Assembly (NCBI GenBank): GCA_023388055.1
Contig: JAEWGW010000011.1
Span: forward strand, 1 to 64,000
Source: Bacillota bacterium
Lineage (GTDB): Bacteria; Bacillota; Bacilli; Paenibacillales; NBRC-103111
Direction: 5' to 3'
Length of the DNA: 64,000 bases
Part shown: one piece after another, positions 50,660 to 58,757 of the stretch
How the letters are laid out: each line of letters opens with the position of its first letter
Position numbering within the stretch: the stretch's first letter is position 1
Position numbers and translations under genes: made by a program
The notes under the pieces: generated by a model
The model's database searches: none
What the model was told of the DNA's origin: nothing
The model's input: the letters and a program-made list of their open reading frames with translations, nothing else

Positions 50660-51043
50660 TTGCTTAAGAGAACCTTGATCGGCATCATCCGCAGTCATGA
50701 GCTGACCGGAGAGAAGGCCAAGGACCCGGCCTTGAAAACCAAACACTACAGGCTGCCGAAAGCCAAGGCATGGGATGAAGTCGTATCGACTCTAAAGAAA
50801 ATGAACGGGTATAAGCTACTCCATGAGGTTCCTAATGTGGGCGAGATTGTATTGGAGCGCAGAACCATTACTGGCCGGACACAGGACATTACGCTGACTG
50901 TATTCGATCTGGGACCCAGCAAATCAGCAGTGGATATTTATTCCGCTTCGCGTGGTTCAATGGGAGATCTCGGCTCCAATTATCGCATAATTCTGGAAAT
51001 TTATAGAGAGCTTGACCGGAAGCTGGCTCCATACAAAATATAA
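50660..51043 (+). CDS. DUF1499 family protein
   Basis: The 127-residue soluble protein starts (TTG) MLKRTLIGIIRSHELTGEKA and has the DUF1499-type core HYRLPKAKAWDEVVSTLKKM, followed by a beta-rich segment (LTVFDLGPSKSAVDIYSASR). The family has no firm function; some members lie near membrane or stress genes. GGGGGATTCGCGTT precedes the TTG. It ends at a bidirectional terminator before tpx. Confidence 0.75.
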   Translation: MLKRTLIGIIRSHELTGEKAKDPALKTKHYRLPKAKAWDEVVSTLKKMNGYKLLHEVPNVGEIVLERRTITGRTQDITLTVFDLGPSKSAVDIYSASRGSMGDLGSNYRIILEIYRELDRKLAPYKI

Positions 51044-51079
51044 AGCGGATACAGCTGCTAGGGTGTGTTTGCTCCACAA

Positions 51080-51118
51080 CAAAAACAGCGGAAGAATGAA
51101 ATTCCCCGCTGTTTTTCT
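51080..51118. terminator. Bidirectional Rho-independent terminator
   Basis: AAAAACAGCGG pairs with CCGCTGTTTTT between the convergent DUF1499 and tpx genes. Confidence 0.88.
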
Positions 51119-51162
51119 GTGTCCTTATAAATCGGCTTGTCCTGTTGGCCAAGCCCAGGCAA

Positions 51163-51666
51163 TTAGATAAGCTTGCGAACAGCTTCCACAGCTGCGTCGT
51201 AGTTCGGATGATCGGTCATTTCGCCCAGATACTCCACGTATTGTACGGTATCATTGGCGTCGATCACGAAGATGGAGCGCATGAGCAGGTGGAACTCCTC
51301 GATCAGCACGCCGTAGGCTTTGCCGAAGGAATGCTTCTTGTAGTCGGAGAGGGTGATGACATTCTCAATGCCAGCGGCACCGCACCAGCGGGCTTGGGCA
51401 AAGGGGAGGTCCACGCTCACGGTCAGAACCACAACCTGATCACCCAGCTTAACGGCTTCTTCATTGAAGCGGCGGGTTTGGGCGTCGCACACTCCTGTGT
51501 CCAGGGAAGGGACCACGCTGATCAGTTTGATTTTACCTGCGTAATCCTTAAGCGAAACCTCGGTAACCAGATCCTTGTTCAATGTGAAATCAGGGGCTTT
51601 GTCGCCCACCTTCACCGTATTGCCTGCGAGAGTAAGGGGATTTCCTTTAAAGGTTGCCTGTGCCAT
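51163..51666 (-). CDS. tpx: Thiol peroxidase, atypical 2-Cys peroxiredoxin
   Basis: The 167-residue protein has the Tpx opening MAQATFKGNPLTLAGNTVKV, peroxidatic Cys60 in PSLDTGVCD and resolving Cys95 in ARWCGAAGIEN. It reduces lipid and other hydroperoxides using thioredoxin. GGAGGAAG precedes the ATG. Minus-strand promoter elements TGGACA (51733-51728) and TATAAT (51709-51704) are 18 nt apart. It is divergent from a LysR-family gene, which is a candidate regulator. Confidence 0.95.
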   Translation of the reverse strand: MAQATFKGNPLTLAGNTVKVGDKAPDFTLNKDLVTEVSLKDYAGKIKLISVVPSLDTGVCDAQTRRFNEEAVKLGDQVVVLTVSVDLPFAQARWCGAAGIENVITLSDYKKHSFGKAYGVLIEEFHLLMRSIFVIDANDTVQYVEYLGEMTDHPNYDAAVEAVRKLI

Positions 51667-51791
51667 TAGTTTCTTCCTCCTGTATCAAAAAAACGTTTTT
51701 TTCATTATAATATGGCTATGATGGACTTGTCCAATTAAGAAATGATAAATGTCACAGTTCGACAAAAACTTTTTTTGAGAGGATCGCTGCC

Positions 51792-52682
51792 GTGGAGCTT
51801 CGACAACTGCACTACTTTATCAAGGTTGCGCAAAAGCAGCATGTGACCCAGGCTTCCGAGGAGCTTCATGTGGCCCAGTCCGCCGTCAGCCGCCAGATTC
51901 ACCAGCTGGAGCAGGAGCTGGGAGTATCTTTGTTTGTGCAGAAGGGACGTAATCTGCAATTGACACCGGTGGGCAAGCTGTTTCTGGACCGGGTGGAAAA
52001 TATATTTACCGACCTAGAGCGGGCAGTCCGGGAGGTGAGGGAGTTTCTTGATCCGGAGCTGGGCGAGGTGCGCATCGGGTTCCCCCACAGCATGGGGATC
52101 AGCCTGCTGCCCACGGTGGTAGCCCAATTCCGCAAGGAGCATCCTGGCGTGAAGTTCCGCCTGCGGCAGGGGACGTACTCCAGTCTTCTGCGGGATGTGA
52201 TCAGCGGGGAGATTGATTTGTCCTTTGTTTCCCCATTCCCTGAATCCCATGACCTGGTTACCGGGGAGCTGCTGCTTACGGAGGAGCTGTATGCGGTGGT
52301 GCCGGTGAACCATCCCCTGGCGGAACGGGAGGAAATCCGGCTGGACGAGCTGAGTGGCGATCCCTTCGTGATGTTCAGTGACGCGTATTCGCTGCGGTCC
52401 ATTGTGTTGGATGGCTGCCGTGCTGCGGGTTTTGTGCCGCAGATCGGCTTCGAGGGGGAAGAGACGGACACCATTCGTGGTCTGGTAGCCGCGGGGCTGG
52501 GGGTGGGCCTGCTGCCGGAGATGGCGCTGACGGAGATCAGCCCGCTGGAGCCGGCCAAAATCCGCATCAGCGAACCCAAGGTGACCCGCACCATCGGTTT
52601 GGTCCGACGGAAGGAAGAAAAGCTGACACCGGTGGCGGAGCTGTTCCGCAGCTTCCTTATGAACTACTTCAAGCTGGGGTAA
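51792..52682 (+). CDS. LysR-family transcriptional regulator
   Basis: The 296-residue protein has the LysR helix-turn-helix at 1-60 (MELRQLHYFIKVAQKQHVTQ, VAQSAVSRQIHQLEQELG) and a periplasmic-binding-like effector domain from about 90. It resembles GltC/YofA-type regulators. Start GTG with AGAGGA 8 nt before. The 125-bp gap to the divergent tpx gene is the likely binding region; the effector is unknown. Confidence 0.9.
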   Translation: MELRQLHYFIKVAQKQHVTQASEELHVAQSAVSRQIHQLEQELGVSLFVQKGRNLQLTPVGKLFLDRVENIFTDLERAVREVREFLDPELGEVRIGFPHSMGISLLPTVVAQFRKEHPGVKFRLRQGTYSSLLRDVISGEIDLSFVSPFPESHDLVTGELLLTEELYAVVPVNHPLAEREEIRLDELSGDPFVMFSDAYSLRSIVLDGCRAAGFVPQIGFEGEETDTIRGLVAAGLGVGLLPEMALTEISPLEPAKIRISEPKVTRTIGLVRRKEEKLTPVAELFRSFLMNYFKLG

Positions 52683-52771
52683 AGCCGCAATGCAAACCGC
52701 ATAGAGTCAGGCTTGGAGGTCGCTAACAGGGTGTTTCGCCTTGAGAGCGGCTTCTTTGTTTTGACAGCCAA

Positions 52772-53212
52772 TTAATCATTGCAATAAGCAGTGGCGTTAA
52801 AACTCTCGGGCCCCCGCCTATATATGGCTCCATCCAGATCCGAGCTAACAAAGCAGGTATAAACAAGCATGTCATCATCCGGCGGCGGGATGTCATAATC
52901 TGACCCGGTAAAGGAAAGGGTTTGGGTTTGCACATTAAATAGATCCACGACATTATCCATAATGAATACGATTGCGCCTGTTTCGACATCGAATCCTCTT
53001 ACGACAAATGTCCGTATGGAAACTTCGCTTGAGGAGATCGGGTTTGCAGAAACACCAAGGATGCCTGAAAAATGAACTCGAATCAGTTCCCCCGGGTTGT
53101 AAATTTGCAAGCCAACTTGAGCGATAAGGATTGGCTCCACACCATAAAACTGATCGGGCAATACCGGATAACTCATATTCTGGGAAGATCTCGAATCAAG
53201 TGTACGGACCAA
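52772..53212 (-). CDS. AT-rich hypothetical protein, 146 residues, beta-rich
   Basis: The protein starts (TTG) MVRTLDSRSSQNMSYPVLPD and is mostly short beta strands, ending CFVSSDLDGAIYRRGPESFN and ATAYCND. It has no signal peptide or membrane segment. A hand count of 52921-52980 gives about 38% GC, well below neighbours, so recent acquisition is possible. GGAGG lies 7 nt before the TTG, supporting translation. Such proteins in sporeformers are sometimes spore-surface components, but nothing here proves that. Confidence 0.72.
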   Translation of the reverse strand: MVRTLDSRSSQNMSYPVLPDQFYGVEPILIAQVGLQIYNPGELIRVHFSGILGVSANPISSSEVSIRTFVVRGFDVETGAIVFIMDNVVDLFNVQTQTLSFTGSDYDIPPPDDDMLVYTCFVSSDLDGAIYRRGPESFNATAYCND

Positions 53213-53324
53213 GGCAATTCCTCCTCATTCTTTTAGACAGTATATGCAGTCCAGTGCACCAATTCTTGATTTATACGCCTGTATTTTTCCAAGTGGAGAT
53301 TGGTTTAATATTCAAGAACACAAA

Positions 53325-53362
53325 GAAACCCTTCCAGCCTCCTGATGGGAGGTGAAAGGGCT
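53325..53362 (-). terminator. Rho-independent terminator of the yugP operon
   Basis: On the minus strand CCCTTTCACCTCC pairs with GGAGGCTGGAAGGG, followed by TTTCTTTG, just after the peptidase stop. Confidence 0.8.
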
Positions 53363-53373
53363 GGTAATGCGAA

Positions 53374-54054
53374 TCAATCATCCGAGCGGTTGAAGATCCA
53401 GATGTACTCCAGGAGCTGCAGGATGCTCATGACGGCTGCCGCGACATAGGTCAGAGCTGCTGCGTTCAGCACCTTGGCGGCGAAGCCTTCTTCGTCGTTG
53501 CGTATGAAGCCGAGGGCGACCATGTTGTCTCTGGCCCGGGAGGAGGCGTTAAACTCCACCGGCAGGGTGACGACCTGGAACAGGACTGCGGCGCTGAACA
53601 GGATGATACCCAGAAGAATCAGGCCGCTGAACTTGAAGAGGAAACCCCCAATTAACAAGAGAGGTGCAATGCCGCTGGCGAAGTTAACAACCGGGAACAT
53701 CCGGTGGCGCGCGACCAGCATAGGATAACGGACCTTGTCTTGGATCGCGTGGCCGACTTCGTGGCAGGCGACGCTGACGGAGGAGATGGAGTTTCCGTAG
53801 TATACAGCCTCGGAGAGGCGTACGGTTTTGGCGATGGGGTCATAATGGTCGGACAGCTGTCCCGGTACCGGCTCGATGGGGATATTGTACAGGTCTGCAT
53901 CATCCAGCATCCGTCTTGCCGCCTCGTAGCCGGTTACGCCCGTGCTGACGGGAACCTGGCCAAACCGGGTGAATGTGCCTTTGACTCGGAACTGCGCCCA
54001 TATGCTGAGGCCAAAAGCCAGCAGTATCAGGGGCGTCCATGGGGTAAACAGCAT
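53374..54054 (-). CDS. YugP-type membrane zinc metallopeptidase
   Basis: This 226-residue protein has an N-terminal helix (5-22), a cytoplasmic zinc site HEVGH at 98-102 with GHAIQDK after it, and three further helices (about 120-140, 145-165 and 195-215). The layout fits the Peptidase_Mn/YugP family (PF04298). The substrate is unknown. AGGAGTGAGGC precedes the ATG. It follows a MerR-family gene by 35 nt on the same strand. Confidence 0.9.
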   Translation of the reverse strand: MLFTPWTPLILLAFGLSIWAQFRVKGTFTRFGQVPVSTGVTGYEAARRMLDDADLYNIPIEPVPGQLSDHYDPIAKTVRLSEAVYYGNSISSVSVACHEVGHAIQDKVRYPMLVARHRMFPVVNFASGIAPLLLIGGFLFKFSGLILLGIILFSAAVLFQVVTLPVEFNASSRARDNMVALGFIRNDEEGFAAKVLNAAALTYVAAAVMSILQLLEYIWIFNRSDD

Positions 54055-54089
54055 CGTGCCTCACTCCTTTTTTTGTTTGCGTACATTCC

Positions 54090-54527
54090 CTAAAAGGGAT
54101 CCTTGCCGAAGAGGACAAGCAGGGCTTCCAAGCAGGCGATTCCGGCTGGTGTAATCAGCTTGAAAAAGTTCTTCGCCTGGTTAGGCTTTAGCTGCTCCAG
54201 GATCGGCTCGATTTCCTTGACTTCCTTAAGAAGCTGCTGCATGTGAAGTTGAAAATCTGTCAGTTTATCTGCCACACTTGCTTCCCCGGTAATCCGGTCC
54301 AGACGATCCAGGCTTGCCTTGATTTCCTCCAGGGTAAGCTTTTCCTGCTTCATCGATTCAATACGCTTCAAACGGTGGATGGTTTCATCATTATAGTAGC
54401 GGTAGTTATTATCGGCCCGTTTGATGGGATGAATTAATCCCAGATGCGTGTAATAATCGATGGTCCTCTGACTGACACCGGTCAGCTTCGCCAATTCCCC
54501 TACCCGGTAGAGAGTCCGTTCTTCCAT
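54090..54527 (-). CDS. MerR-family transcriptional regulator
   Basis: The 145-residue protein starts MEERTLYRVGELAKLTGVSQ, has the MerR winged helix with RTIDYYTHLGLI and NNYRYYNDETIHRLKRIESM, then a coiled coil (about 75-120). No cysteine cluster suggests a metal effector. The start is ATG at 54527 with GGAGGTGATC upstream, almost a perfect anti-16S match; the ATG five codons earlier lies before it. First gene of an operon with the YugP-type peptidase. Confidence 0.9.
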   Translation of the reverse strand: MEERTLYRVGELAKLTGVSQRTIDYYTHLGLIHPIKRADNNYRYYNDETIHRLKRIESMKQEKLTLEEIKASLDRLDRITGEASVADKLTDFQLHMQQLLKEVKEIEPILEQLKPNQAKNFFKLITPAGIACLEALLVLFGKDPF

Positions 54528-54734
54528 TGGGATCACCTCCATCTTCTATTGTACACCACAAAAACCGTACAGTAAAACGTTATGCTTTTGGATCAGCTAC
54601 ATTATATATCGGTAAACAAGGTAGAAAATCTAATTATAAGCGAAAACCTGACATGAATAAAGCATTCAGAGCCAATTATTGAATATTCGTGATCTCATGT
54701 TAGATTTATATAGGTTGGAATGTTCTTTGCGTCC

Positions 54735-54784
54735 TAACATATGGTAAATAGTACAATGCATGTACTCTAACATCCCATATGTTA
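54735..54784. repeat. Nested inverted repeats in the amtB upstream region
   Basis: Outer arms TAACATATGG (54735-54744) and CCATATGTTA (54775-54784) are perfect. Inner arms AGTACA (54750-54755) and TGTACT (54761-54766) are also perfect. CTAACAT also occurs alone nearby (about 54767), so it may be a protein-binding motif. Confidence 0.75.
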
Positions 54785-54846
54785 AGAAAACACGAATTAT
54801 TATCAGAATTGATACGTTAATTTTTCGTTTTTTGAAAAATTAGTTG

Positions 54847-54875
54847 TTGTCAAACGCAACATACCCGTATATAAT
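54847..54875 (+). promoter_or_regulatory. Sigma-A promoter of amtB
   Basis: TTGTCA at 54847-54852 and TATAAT at 54870-54875 are 17 nt apart, predicting a start near 54882 and a leader of about 55 nt. Confidence 0.78.
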
Positions 54876-54896
54876 GACATTAAGAATTTCATAAGA

Positions 54897-54913
54897 TGTT
54901 AAAAAACATGACA
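54897..54913 (+). promoter_or_regulatory. GlnR/TnrA-type nitrogen-regulator binding site
   Basis: TGTTAAAAAACATGACA is a perfect match to TGTNAN7TNACA. It lies just downstream of the predicted transcript start and before the ribosome site of amtB, where a bound GlnR would repress. Confidence 0.75.
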
Positions 54914-54936
54914 TTAAAGAGAGGGTGTTGGTAAGT

Positions 54937-56298
54937 ATGGTAAAGAAAATGCTTTATGCAACGGGTATCATGAGCTTATTATTCCCAACCTTGGCTTTTG
55001 CGGCAGATGATCCGGTGGCTACTGTGAGCCTCTCGCTGGACAGCTTGTGGGTAATGGTTGCAGCGGTTCTGGTACTGCTCATGCAAGGGGGATTTATTCT
55101 TCTGGAAGTTGGCTCCACCCGCATGAAGAACGCCGGTCACGTAGCTGGCAAAACCATCTTTGCAACAGGCCTTTGCACCCTAGTCTTCTGGGCAGTGGGC
55201 TACAGTCTGATTTTCACCGAAGGCACCTCCCTCCTGGGCGGTTTGTCCGAAGCCTTCTTTAACCCCAGCAAGATTGTAGAAGGCGGCATCGCCGGCACCT
55301 CTATCTTCTTCCTCTTCCAACTGGCTTTTGCAGCTGTTTCCCTCTCCATTGCATGGGGGGGCTTCGCAGAACGCGCCAAGCTGTCCGTGTATCTGATCTT
55401 CACCATTATCTTCGGTGTTGTCATCTACCCGGTTATCGCCCACTGGATCTGGGGCGGCGGCTGGTTGGCATCCCACGGCAAACAAGACTTTGCAGGCTCC
55501 ACGGTTGTTCACTTAACCGGTGCGGCAGCGGCTCTGGCAGCGACAATCCTGCTTAAGCCACGTATCGGCAAGTACAACAAGGATGGCACTGTGAACGCAA
55601 TTCAAGGTCATAACCAAGTATTCTCCACTGTATCCGTGCTGCTGTTGTGGGTAGGCTGGTTCGGCTTCAACGCCGGCTCCACAGTTGCTGTAGGCGATGG
55701 TTTCTTCGGTTATGTTGCATTCAATACCCAACTGGCTGCCGGTGCAGGCGCCGTAGCCGCACTGATTGTATCCTGGATTTTCCTGGGCAAGGCTGATATC
55801 CCGACCATGTTGAATGGCGCTTTGGCTGGTCTTGTCGCGATCACTGCATCCTGTGCCTTCGTCGAACCTTGGGCGGCTGTGGTAATCGGTATTGTTGCAG
55901 GCGGTCTGATGTATTTCACTATGAAGTTCTTCGACAAGGTTAAGGTTGACGATCCGGTCGGCGTACTCTCCGTTCACGGCGTTGCCGGTATCATCGGTAC
56001 CCTCTCCACCGGCTTCTTCGCAACAGGTGAACTGGCTGAGAAGGTTGGTGTAGGTAAAGCGGGTCTGTTCTATGGAGGCGGTGTTGATCAATTGGTGGTT
56101 CAGCTTTATGGTGTCATCACCTCCGGCGTATTCGCATTCGTCGTATCCTTCGCAGCCCTGTGGCTCATTAAGAAGGCAATCGGCCTCCGCGTAACCGAAG
56201 AGGAAGAAGTGATCGGTCTGGACTTGAGCGAACACGGCTCCTACGGCTATCCGGAACAAATGAAGAAAGCTGGCACTGGCTATAACGTAACAGGCTGA
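54937..56298 (+). CDS. amtB: Ammonium transporter
   Basis: This 453-residue protein has a signal-like N-terminus (MVKKMLYATGIMSLLFPTLA, cleavage after FA), then eleven membrane helices with the Amt motif FLFQLAFAAVSLSIAWGGFAER and conserved pore histidines in VHLTGAAAAL and SVHGVAGIIGTLSTG. It conducts ammonium across the membrane. I take ATG at 54937, with AGAGGG about 10 nt before. No glnK gene follows, although amtB is often paired with it; a DUF294 gene is next. Ends at a terminator hairpin. Confidence 0.94.
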   Translation: MVKKMLYATGIMSLLFPTLAFAADDPVATVSLSLDSLWVMVAAVLVLLMQGGFILLEVGSTRMKNAGHVAGKTIFATGLCTLVFWAVGYSLIFTEGTSLLGGLSEAFFNPSKIVEGGIAGTSIFFLFQLAFAAVSLSIAWGGFAERAKLSVYLIFTIIFGVVIYPVIAHWIWGGGWLASHGKQDFAGSTVVHLTGAAAALAATILLKPRIGKYNKDGTVNAIQGHNQVFSTVSVLLLWVGWFGFNAGSTVAVGDGFFGYVAFNTQLAAGAGAVAALIVSWIFLGKADIPTMLNGALAGLVAITASCAFVEPWAAVVIGIVAGGLMYFTMKFFDKVKVDDPVGVLSVHGVAGIIGTLSTGFFATGELAEKVGVGKAGLFYGGGVDQLVVQLYGVITSGVFAFVVSFAALWLIKKAIGLRVTEEEEVIGLDLSEHGSYGYPEQMKKAGTGYNVTG

Positions 56299-56339
56299 TC
56301 CGGCCGGGCCGCAAGAAATAATCCATCTATGTTAAAATG

Positions 56340-56390
56340 GAATCAGGAGGTGGCTCCCAACCGGGGCCGTTACCTTCTGATTCTGTTTTA
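56340..56390 (+). terminator. Terminator hairpin after amtB
   Basis: GAATCAGGAGGT pairs with ACCTTCTGATTC, followed by TGTTTTA. It sits about 40 nt after the amtB stop, so downstream genes may also have their own promoter. Confidence 0.7.
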
Positions 56391-56412
56391 GGGCTAAAGA
56401 CGGAAGGGGACA

Positions 56413-57486
56413 ATGTCTATGGAACTCCATCTGGAGGAGATTCGTAAGGCCATTGCGCGCAGCTCGGACCCCGATACATTGCGCGGATTGCGAGACCAAA
56501 TCCATGAGAAGCTCCTGGCGCAGCCCCTTGACGCATTTCCCGGGGATTGGAACGACTGGATCAATACAGTCCATGACGCTCTGATTCAATTTGCCGTAAA
56601 AAAAGCGGAGGACAACCTGCAACAGGCGGGATTGGGAACCCCACCGCTTCCATATGCTTTTGTTTTGTTCGGCAGCGGCGGGCGCCGCGAGCAGACGCTG
56701 TGGAGCGACCAGGACAGCGGCCTGATCTATGAAGAGCCGGAAGTGTCCATGAAGGAAGCGGCGGATGTTTTTTTTAAACGGCTGGGATCGGAAATTGTGA
56801 ACGTGTTGTTCCAGTTGGGTTATCCTCCCTGTGAAGGGGATGTGATGTGCAGCAATCCGGCTTGGACACAAAGCGCTGACCACTGGTACGCGACTATCAA
56901 TGCCTGGCTGGATGAGCCCAACTGGGAGAATATCCGGTATATCCTGATTATTGCCGATTCCCGCTGCATCAGCGGAGACCAGACGCTTGGAGAAAGCCTG
57001 AAGCGCTTGCTGCTGGACCGGGTGGCTTCCGACCGCAGACTGCTGGTGCATATGCTCCGCAATACCCTCCGGCGTAAGGTGTCCTTGGGTGTTTTGGGGA
57101 ATCTCATTCCCGAACGGTTCGGGGAGGATATGGGCGGAATCGATATTAAGTACGGCGCGTATATCCCCTTGGTTAACGCAATCCGGCTGCTTGCCATCAG
57201 CCATGGCATTCCCCTCTCCAATACCTTGGACAGGATAGCCGCGATGGAAGAGCAGAAGGCGGAGGACTCGGAAGCAATTGAACAATGGCGCCAGGCAGTT
57301 CTAACGGTACTTAAGCTCCGTTCATTAACCACCTCCAAGCTGGAAGACGGCTTCTACCAGTCCGGAGGCATCCTGCCCGGGTCCAAGCTGACCAAGGAAC
57401 GGAAGAATGAATTGAAGTTCGCCTTGAAGGTCGGCCAAAAGCTTCATAAATATGTAGAAAAAGAGATGCAAAACGAGGAGATATAG
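56413..57486 (+). CDS. DUF294 nucleotidyltransferase-like protein
   Basis: The 357-residue protein has an N-terminal helical part, a GlnD-like nucleotidyltransferase core with FGSGGRREQTLWSDQDSG (the GS and DxD motif, DQD at 99-101), and a C-terminal DUF294_C region from about 215. The CBS domains of many relatives are absent. It may modify a regulatory protein with a nucleotide, by analogy to PII uridylyltransferase, but no PII gene is adjacent. The ATG two codons downstream (56419) has better spacing to GGAAGGGG. Followed by an exonuclease gene after 37 nt. Confidence 0.85.
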   Translation: MSMELHLEEIRKAIARSSDPDTLRGLRDQIHEKLLAQPLDAFPGDWNDWINTVHDALIQFAVKKAEDNLQQAGLGTPPLPYAFVLFGSGGRREQTLWSDQDSGLIYEEPEVSMKEAADVFFKRLGSEIVNVLFQLGYPPCEGDVMCSNPAWTQSADHWYATINAWLDEPNWENIRYILIIADSRCISGDQTLGESLKRLLLDRVASDRRLLVHMLRNTLRRKVSLGVLGNLIPERFGEDMGGIDIKYGAYIPLVNAIRLLAISHGIPLSNTLDRIAAMEEQKAEDSEAIEQWRQAVLTVLKLRSLTTSKLEDGFYQSGGILPGSKLTKERKNELKFALKVGQKLHKYVEKEMQNEEI

Positions 57487-57523
57487 AAGGTTCGGGAAAA
57501 GCTAACGGGAAGAAGGGATACGG

Positions 57524-58261
57524 ATGAAGGATCCGGGACCTGCAGGCCGAATGTGGCAGCTGTATAAGATGGGAGGGCTGACGCCTGCCATCACCTCCAT
57601 GTTCGATTCACGAAATGCGCAGCAAATGGCCTTTATCCGGTCCGTCATGAAGGAGCAGCGCAAAAATTCCCTGTATGATGTGCAGCTGGATACGCTGGAA
57701 GCGGTGGTTTTTGATTTGGAGACCACAGGGTTCTCTCCTTATAACGGGGATGAAATCCTTTCCATCGGCGCTATACTGGTGAAAGGAAATCAGGTATGTG
57801 AGGAAACCTTCTATACCTTGGTCAATCCGAAACGCCAGGTGCCGGAGGAGATTGTAGCCTTAACCGGAATCACCAACGAAATGGTGAGCCAGGCTCCTGA
57901 TCTTATTGACGGGCTGAAGGGCTTTCTGGAATTTGTCAGCAATCGGGTGCTTATCGCGCATGGAAGCGGGCATGACAAGCATTTCCTGAATTCGGCACTG
58001 TGGAAAACCTCCAAGGTGAATCTCTCCCACAGGCTGCTGGATACGATGATGATCGGCATGTGGCTCCATCCCAAACGAAGCCACTACGATCTGGATTCTA
58101 TGCTGAATCTGTACGATGTGGAGGTACTGCACCGGCATCATGCGCTGGAGGACTCCATTATGACCGCCCATTTGTGGGCCAAAATGTTGAAGGATATTGC
58201 TGCCAAGGAGATTACCAACCTTGGCGACTTATACGCCCATCTCAGTCACTACGGTACCTGA
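57524..58261 (+). CDS. DnaQ-like 3'-5' exonuclease
   Basis: This 245-residue protein has a DEDDh exonuclease domain from about 60: VVFDLETTGF (Asp64, Glu66), ALTGITNEMVSQAPD, LIAHGSGHDKHFLNSALW, and the catalytic His/Asp in HRHHALEDS. The N-terminal 55 residues are a short helical extension seen in the DUF294-linked group. It probably degrades single-stranded DNA or RNA. GAAGGG precedes the ATG. Paired with the DUF294 gene, as in many bacteria. Its end overlaps the convergent JAMM gene by 20 nt. Confidence 0.9.
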   Translation: MKDPGPAGRMWQLYKMGGLTPAITSMFDSRNAQQMAFIRSVMKEQRKNSLYDVQLDTLEAVVFDLETTGFSPYNGDEILSIGAILVKGNQVCEETFYTLVNPKRQVPEEIVALTGITNEMVSQAPDLIDGLKGFLEFVSNRVLIAHGSGHDKHFLNSALWKTSKVNLSHRLLDTMMIGMWLHPKRSHYDLDSMLNLYDVEVLHRHHALEDSIMTAHLWAKMLKDIAAKEITNLGDLYAHLSHYGT

Positions 58262-58688
58262 TGGCCTGTTCCTCCCAGGAACGGCCTCCCCGGGGAAGGT
58301 AGCAGCGGAGCTCGGGCGTATTGTTGTTTTGGAGGGAAACAATGACATGAAGCGCCGTCTCCCATAAGCTGTCCATATCCGCGGCTGAGGGAATGGCAGG
58401 CGCATTGGGGTGGGAATGGAACAGCCCCACAAGGGATGGTCCCGTGGCCGCCAGGGAGTAACGGTAGACCGTCTCTACCCATTCTGCCGGATCAAAGGCA
58501 AAGGCCGATTCCGGATCTGCGGCCCTGTTGTGCATACATTGAAAACCTTCTACATATAAGGAGCCATTCCGGTTGTGCCCTGTCAGAATGCCGCAGCATT
58601 CCCGGGGGTAAACCTGCCGGCAGGCGGCGGCCAGGCTATCCGGATAGTGATGTTCCTGAAACAGCTTCGGTTCAAAGAAAATTTCCAT
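58242..58688 (-). CDS. JAMM/MPN+ metallopeptidase (M67)
   Basis: The 148-residue protein has the full JAMM zinc motif: Glu30 (YPRECCGIL), HSH at 91-93, Ser101 and Asp104 in HSHPNAPAIPSAADMDS. Prokaryotic relatives remove ubiquitin-like or thiocarboxylate carrier proteins, for example in cysteine or thiamine sulfur transfer. No carrier gene is adjacent, so the substrate is unknown. It overlaps the exonuclease gene at the 3' end. Confidence 0.9.
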   Translation of the reverse strand: MEIFFEPKLFQEHHYPDSLAAACRQVYPRECCGILTGHNRNGSLYVEGFQCMHNRAADPESAFAFDPAEWVETVYRYSLAATGPSLVGLFHSHPNAPAIPSAADMDSLWETALHVIVSLQNNNTPELRCYLPRGGRSWEEQAIRYRSD

Positions 58689-58757
58689 GTCTTCCTCCGA
58701 ATGGGGTTTTAGCTTATAGTATAATGAAGATACTCCAATTTCGGTAGGATGGTGGTC

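Larger units (their letters stand above)
54528..54936. other. Intergenic regulatory region upstream of amtB
   Basis: This AT-rich 409-bp gap holds no gene. It contains a nested inverted repeat (54735-54784), a sigma-A promoter (54847-54875) and a GlnR/TnrA-type site (54897-54913), listed separately. Confidence 0.6.
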
